From: Flavonifractor sp. An100
GTDB taxonomy: Bacteria; Bacillota; Clostridia; Oscillospirales; Oscillospiraceae
NCBI RefSeq assembly: GCF_002161175.1
Contig: NZ_NFMA01000009.1
Location: forward strand, 32,900-96,899
Direction: 5' to 3'
DNA: 64,000 nucleotides
Positions 60,637 through 64,000 of this stretch are shown in pieces (within the stretch, counting starts at the first letter, position 1; each line of letters opens with the position of its first letter). The position numbers were made by a program, and so were the translations under genes. The notes under the pieces were generated by a model, which did not search any database, was not told the DNA's origin, and was given only the letters and a program-made list of their open reading frames with translations.

Positions 60637-61968
60637 ATGTTTACTGTTGCCATTGTCAGCCCAAGCCGCTCTATGGAACCGATCAATAAGGTAATTGCGG
60701 AGCACGATTTTGGCTGTAAGTTCCACAAATATATTTACAATGAACTTTCGGACATCGACTGGATTTACGCAGACTGTAAAGACTCCTGTGACGTCATTTT
60801 CTTTTCTGGAGAACTGGGGTACCACTACATCCGAAAACGGTTCCCCGATATTCAGCTGCCCTGCTCCTTCACCGCATATGGAACAAAAGATATCCTCTCT
60901 ATTTTATTAAAATTCAAAATACAGTATCCAGATACTCCCCTCAACCGGGTATTTGTGGATTTTCTAACCCCGTTAAACAATTTTATGGACATGCAGCGCT
61001 ACATTGATCCCCAGGACATGCCTTTTTTCTTCGAGGACAGCATCTATGATTATGCTCACATCACAAAGCGTACACAGCAGTTATGGGATGAGGGAAAAAT
61101 TGATTTGGTCATCAGCCGGAGCATCAATAATCTCCCCCGTTTAGACGAAATGCACATCCCCTATCTGGCTGTATTTCCCTCTGAAGTGATGATTCGGGAA
61201 TCCATTGAAACGGCCCTGAATGATTTGCGCCTGAATCAAATTGAACCCATGGAGCACATTGTAGTCATGATCCGACTCCCCTTCGGTGAAAACTGTCCGC
61301 AAGAAGAGCGTGAATACCGAAAAGCAACTCTCTACAAGCTTTTAGTGGATTATCGTCGGGATGCTGCACGCTCCTTCTCTATCTCCATTGGCACAAATCA
61401 GTTTGAACTTACGGCTCAACGCCCCACTCAAACTGCTTCCCCCCAACATATGCGGAACTTAATTCTACGCCTGCAGAGCAGCCTGAATTTTCCTTTTCGC
61501 GTCGGTATTGGCCTGCACACCAATGAGGATCGCTGTCACTATTTGGCTGAACGAGCCCTTTTGGAGGCCACCCGCCATGGTGCAAATGATGGCTTTTTTG
61601 TTGGGGGAGACAACGAGACTCTTACTGGTCCCCTCTCCTCCCCTTCCCTTCCTACCTATAGTTATTCCAACGAAAAAGCAATTATGTTGGGACGAAAAAT
61701 TGGAATCAGCCAAGCAAACCTATTAAAACTGGTTGGCCTGTTCCAGGCTGATCAGTCCGCTGTCCTTACTGCCTCCTCCATTAGCCACCTTCTTAATATA
61801 ACACCCCGCAGCGCCAGCCGGATTCTCCTGAAACTCCATGAGCTTGGCTTGATTCGTCCTGCTACTGATACCCCGAACGGAGAGCGTAAGGGCCGGCCAC
61901 AGCACCGCTTCCACTTTCTTTCCAATCCCTTCAAAGCAGCGCTGGTTGAACCATCAGAGCCTGTATAA
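60637..61968 (+). CDS. Transcriptional regulator with PrpR-N-like sensor, GGDEF-like and winged-helix parts
   Basis: 443 residues; not a family I can name. Residues 1 to about 195 (FTVAIVSPSRSMEPINKVIA, CDVIFFSGELGYHYIRKRFP, LVISRSINNLPRLDEMHIPY) resemble the PrpR/response-type receptor fold. Residues about 205-330 (SISIGTNQFELTAQR, FRVGIGLHTNEDRCHYLAER) look like a degenerate GGDEF or GTP-cyclohydrolase III-like fold with no GGDEF motif. Residues about 345-443 form a winged helix (AVLTASSISHLLNITPRSAS). AGAAGG precedes the ATG. Divergent from gltS, with a shared promoter region; it probably controls gltS-abgB. The function is inferred from architecture. Confidence 0.7.
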   Translation: MFTVAIVSPSRSMEPINKVIAEHDFGCKFHKYIYNELSDIDWIYADCKDSCDVIFFSGELGYHYIRKRFPDIQLPCSFTAYGTKDILSILLKFKIQYPDTPLNRVFVDFLTPLNNFMDMQRYIDPQDMPFFFEDSIYDYAHITKRTQQLWDEGKIDLVISRSINNLPRLDEMHIPYLAVFPSEVMIRESIETALNDLRLNQIEPMEHIVVMIRLPFGENCPQEEREYRKATLYKLLVDYRRDAARSFSISIGTNQFELTAQRPTQTASPQHMRNLILRLQSSLNFPFRVGIGLHTNEDRCHYLAERALLEATRHGANDGFFVGGDNETLTGPLSSPSLPTYSYSNEKAIMLGRKIGISQANLLKLVGLFQADQSAVLTASSISHLLNITPRSASRILLKLHELGLIRPATDTPNGERKGRPQHRFHFLSNPFKAALVEPSEPV

Positions 61969-61978
61969 GAACTAAAAC

Positions 61979-62011
61979 AAAAAGCCACACCATTTTTCGG
62001 TGTGGCTTTTC
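61979..62011 (+). terminator. Intrinsic terminator of the regulator gene
   Basis: AAAAAGCCACACC / GGTGTGGCTTTTC stem, 7-base loop, T-rich tail. Confidence 0.9.
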
Positions 62012-62049
62012 TTCACGCTAGAGAAAATTAGATTGATCAGTCTTTTCTC

Positions 62050-62087
62050 AAAAAAAATGGAGCAAGCGAACATTCGCTTGCTCCATT
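62050..62087 (-). terminator. Intrinsic terminator of tRNA-Arg
   Basis: AATGGAGCAAGCGAA / TTCGCTTGCTCCATT perfect 15-bp stem followed by eight Ts, directly after the tRNA. Confidence 0.93.
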
Positions 62088-62088
62088 T

Positions 62089-62165
62089 TGGTACGGCTGA
62101 AGGGATTCGAACCCCCGACCTTTTGGTTCGTAGCCAAACACTCTATCCAACTGAGCTACAGCCGC
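62089..62165 (-). tRNA. tRNA-Arg (anticodon ACG)
   Basis: Cloverleaf with acceptor GCGGCTG / CAGCCGT (G-U first pair), D-arm TAGCTCAGTTGGATAGAG, anticodon stem TTTGG/CCAAA around loop CTACGAA (anticodon ACG), T-arm GGGGGTTCGAATCCC with one mismatch, and an encoded CCA end (62089-62091). Confidence 0.97.
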
Positions 62166-62275
62166 ATACTGGGAAGAGGCGTTCCTCTTAACAGCTTGGT
62201 TATTATAGCATGCCCATTTGGAAAATGCAAGTACTATTTTGAATTTTTTGAATTTTTTTCTAGCCCATTGCCAAT

Positions 62276-62312
62276 TAAAAATGGGTGTGCCGATATTCAT
62301 CGGCACACCCAT
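62276..62312 (-). terminator. Intrinsic terminator after the decarboxylase beta subunit gene
   Basis: ATGGGTGTGCCGAT / ATCGGCACACCCAT stem, 4-base loop, TTTTTAAT tail. Confidence 0.92.
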
Positions 62313-62338
62313 GGGCAAACATAGTTGCAACCTTACAA

Positions 62339-63505
62339 TTAGCCACCGAACACCTTGATCATGAAGCCGGCAGCCACAGCGGAGCCGATAACACCGGCCA
62401 CATTGGGGCCCATAGCGTGCATGAGCAGGAAGTTGGCGGGGTTCTCCTTCTGTCCCACCACCTGAGACACACGGGCGGCCATGGGAACGGCAGACACACC
62501 AGCGGAGCCAATCAGGGGATTGACCTTTCCCTTGGTCAGGACATACATCACATCGCCAAAGAGAACACCGCCAGCAGTGGACAGCATGAAGGCAAACAGG
62601 CCCAGGAACACAATGGCCAGGGTCTGACCAGTCAGGAAGCTGTCATAGGTGGCCTTGAAGCCCACGGACAGGCCCAGAGGAATCGTCACAATGTTCATCA
62701 GAGCGTTCTGGGCGGTGTCGGACAGACGGTCGCACACGCCGCACTCCCGGAACAGGTTGCCCAGCATCAGCATACCGATCAGAGGAGCGGTATCAGGGAT
62801 CAGCAGGATGACGAAGATGGTCACGGCGATGGGGAAGATAATCTTCTCCGTCTTGGAGACGGCACGCAGCTGGGTCATCTTGACCTTGCGCATCTCCTTG
62901 GTGGTCAGCAGCTTCATAATGGGAGGCTGAATCAGAGGAATCAGCGCCATATACGAATAGGCTGCGATTGCGATAGCCGGCAAGATGGAACTGGCCAACT
63001 TGGAAGCCGTCAAAATTGCGGTCGGGCCGTCCGCGCCGCCAATGACGCCGATGGCAGCCGCCTGGGCGGGCGTGAAACCCAGAACCAGAACGGCCAGCAG
63101 GAAGGCGGTGAAAATGCCCAGCTGAGCGGCAGCGCCCAGCAGCAGGGACATGGGGTTGGCCAGCAGAGGACCAAAGTCGGTCATGGCGCCAATGCCCATA
63201 AAGATAATGGACGGATAGATGGCATACTGAACGCCCTGATAGAGTACCCACATAAAGCCTACGGATCCACTATGGGTGGCCGCGTCGTAGACCGGCTCAT
63301 TGAACAGACCGGTCAGGGGCAGGTTAGCCAGCAGCATACCGAAGGCAATGGGGACCAGCAGCAGGGGCTCAAACCCCTTGCCGATGCCCAAATACAGCAG
63401 GACACAGGCAATGACCAGCATAATAACCTGGCGCCAGTCAGTGGGCAGGTAGGCAAAGCCCGAGCCTCCGAAAATCGCAACTAATACTTCAGTAAAGAAA
63501 CTCAT
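62339..63505 (-). CDS. Na+-translocating decarboxylase beta subunit
   Basis: 388-residue membrane subunit that couples decarboxylation of carboxybiotin to Na+ export. Family motifs: KGFEPLLLVPIAFGMLLANL, GVQYAIYPSIIFMGIGAMTD, AAIGVIGGADGPTAILTASK with the Na+-site aspartate, and AGVSAVPMAARVSQVVGQKE. The beta subunits of oxaloacetate, methylmalonyl-CoA and glutaconyl-CoA decarboxylases look alike, so the substrate is open. It follows the biotin-carrier gene by 15 bases; AGGAGG precedes the ATG. Confidence 0.94.
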   Translation of the reverse strand: MSFFTEVLVAIFGGSGFAYLPTDWRQVIMLVIACVLLYLGIGKGFEPLLLVPIAFGMLLANLPLTGLFNEPVYDAATHSGSVGFMWVLYQGVQYAIYPSIIFMGIGAMTDFGPLLANPMSLLLGAAAQLGIFTAFLLAVLVLGFTPAQAAAIGVIGGADGPTAILTASKLASSILPAIAIAAYSYMALIPLIQPPIMKLLTTKEMRKVKMTQLRAVSKTEKIIFPIAVTIFVILLIPDTAPLIGMLMLGNLFRECGVCDRLSDTAQNALMNIVTIPLGLSVGFKATYDSFLTGQTLAIVFLGLFAFMLSTAGGVLFGDVMYVLTKGKVNPLIGSAGVSAVPMAARVSQVVGQKENPANFLLMHAMGPNVAGVIGSAVAAGFMIKVFGG

Positions 63506-63520
63506 ACTTCACCCCTCCTC

Positions 63521-64000
63521 TCAACCGATGGTGACCAACAGGTCATCGGTGTTGACTGTGGAACCCACCACAGCGGCCACAGACTTGACAGTGCCGTCCA
63601 CGGGAGCGGAGACCTCGATCTCCATCTTCATGGCCTCCAGCACCACCAGCACGTCGCCGGCCTTTACCGGCTGACCCACGGAGCACTCCACCTTGAACAC
63701 ATTGCCCGGCATGGGGCTGTTCACGGCTGTCTCACCGGCGGCAGGAGCCGCGGGGGCAGGAGCCGCAGGGGCGGGAGCGGGGGCAGGAGCAGGAGCCGCA
63801 ACAGGAGCAGCTGCGGGAGCCGCAGCCACAGGGGCCGCAACAGGAGCAGCAGGAGCGGAAGCGATATTGGTGATTCGGAAGGAGTTGGGAGACATCCCGG
63901 ACTCCTCCGCCACAGCAGCCATCATCACAGCCACAAGCTCGCCCTCATCCACAGCGGGGGCGGCGGGAGCCGCGGCCGGCTTGGGGGCAGGGGCGGGAGC
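63521..64000 (-). CDS. OadG-like/biotin carrier fusion subunit (cut by window edge)
   Basis: At least 159 residues, open at the 5' end past base 64000. The part visible starts in an Ala/Pro linker, then a cytoplasmic OadG/MmdD-like segment (DEGELVAVMMAAVAEESGMS, SFRITNI), a second Ala/Pro linker of about 40 residues, and a biotinyl domain with VLEAMKMEIEVSAPVDG (biotin on the Lys of AMKM). In Propionigenium and Veillonella these are separate delta and gamma subunits, so the domains are fused here. An internal GTG (63952) should not be taken as the start. Confidence 0.85.
   Translation of the reverse strand, partial: APAPAPKPAAAPAAPAVDEGELVAVMMAAVAEESGMSPNSFRITNIASAPAAPVAAPVAAAPAAAPVAAPAPAPAPAPAAPAPAAPAAGETAVNSPMPGNVFKVECSVGQPVKAGDVLVVLEAMKMEIEVSAPVDGTVKSVAAVVGSTVNTDDLLVTIG

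Noticed and set aside
62050..62165. Integration (att) site at the tRNA-Arg 3' end
   Set aside because: The tRNA is followed directly by its terminator; no repeat of the tRNA 3' end and no integrase gene were seen nearby.
62285..63484. 399-codon plus-strand frame opposite the decarboxylase beta subunit
   Set aside because: Same type of antisense shadow, with no promoter or ribosome binding site.
1..64000. CRISPR array, insertion sequence or prophage
   Set aside because: No regularly spaced direct repeats, transposase motif or phage structural genes were found on either strand.

Overview
The window looks like a chromosomal segment of a spore-forming, anaerobic, G+C-rich Firmicute, most likely a gut member of the Oscillospiraceae (Flavonifractor, Pseudoflavonifractor or Lawsonibacter-like). 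This is inferred from gene content: a complete spoIIIA operon, HPr kinase, HPr and WhiA, lipoproteins of Gram-positive type, a biotin-dependent sodium-pump decarboxylase, and strong AGGAGG ribosome binding sites. No taxonomic search was possible. Most genes lie on the minus strand.

Layout. 1-5.3 kb: hprK, a ROK sugar kinase, murB, rapZ, yvcK and whiA (cut by the window edge), a carbon-control and cell-wall cluster. 5.4-11.7 kb: translation genes (rpmB, rpmE, rpsB, tsf) mixed with yigZ, an acetyltransferase, hflX, a flavin reductase-like protein and an Asp23 protein. 11.8-16.6 kb: the eight-gene spoIIIA operon behind a candidate sigma-E promoter. 16.7-19.1 kb: a LysR gene facing a truncated ABC exporter, joined to a conjugative-element remnant and an AT-rich gene-free stretch. 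19.1-28 kb: cysK, an SLH surface protein, a coiled-coil protein, coaD, rsmD, uvrC, HPr and mutS2. 28.2-29.7 kb: a MATE exporter.

29.7-37.4 kb is a seven-gene chorismate and phenylalanine operon (aroF-aroB-aroA-aroC-pheA-aroEK-aroQ). It starts from a near-consensus promoter and is preceded by a 37-residue leader peptide packed with Phe and Tyr codons, then an intrinsic terminator. This reads as ribosome-mediated attenuation, which is notable in a Firmicute because T-boxes are the usual device there. 37.4-40.4 kb holds an FAH-family hydrolase, an unrecognised protein and a divergent LysR regulator.

40.4-56.3 kb is a galactose/glucose region. The Leloir genes galK-galE-galT, a LacI-family repressor with two matching palindromic operators, and galM sit beside an mglBAC transporter. 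A separate transcript encodes a YesN-type response regulator, a YesM-type kinase, a membrane-anchored sugar-binding protein and a second MglB-like lipoprotein, which suggests a multi-component sugar sensor. 56.3-62 kb: a GltS-type symporter with two M20 amidohydrolases, and a divergent regulator of unusual architecture. The window ends with tRNA-Arg(ACG) and two subunits of a Na+-translocating decarboxylase, the last cut by the window edge.

Outside the scar at 17.7-19.1 kb the region looks like stable core chromosome. I saw no CRISPR array, insertion sequence, prophage, rRNA or recognisable riboswitch. All functions are assigned by reading motifs, without database searches.
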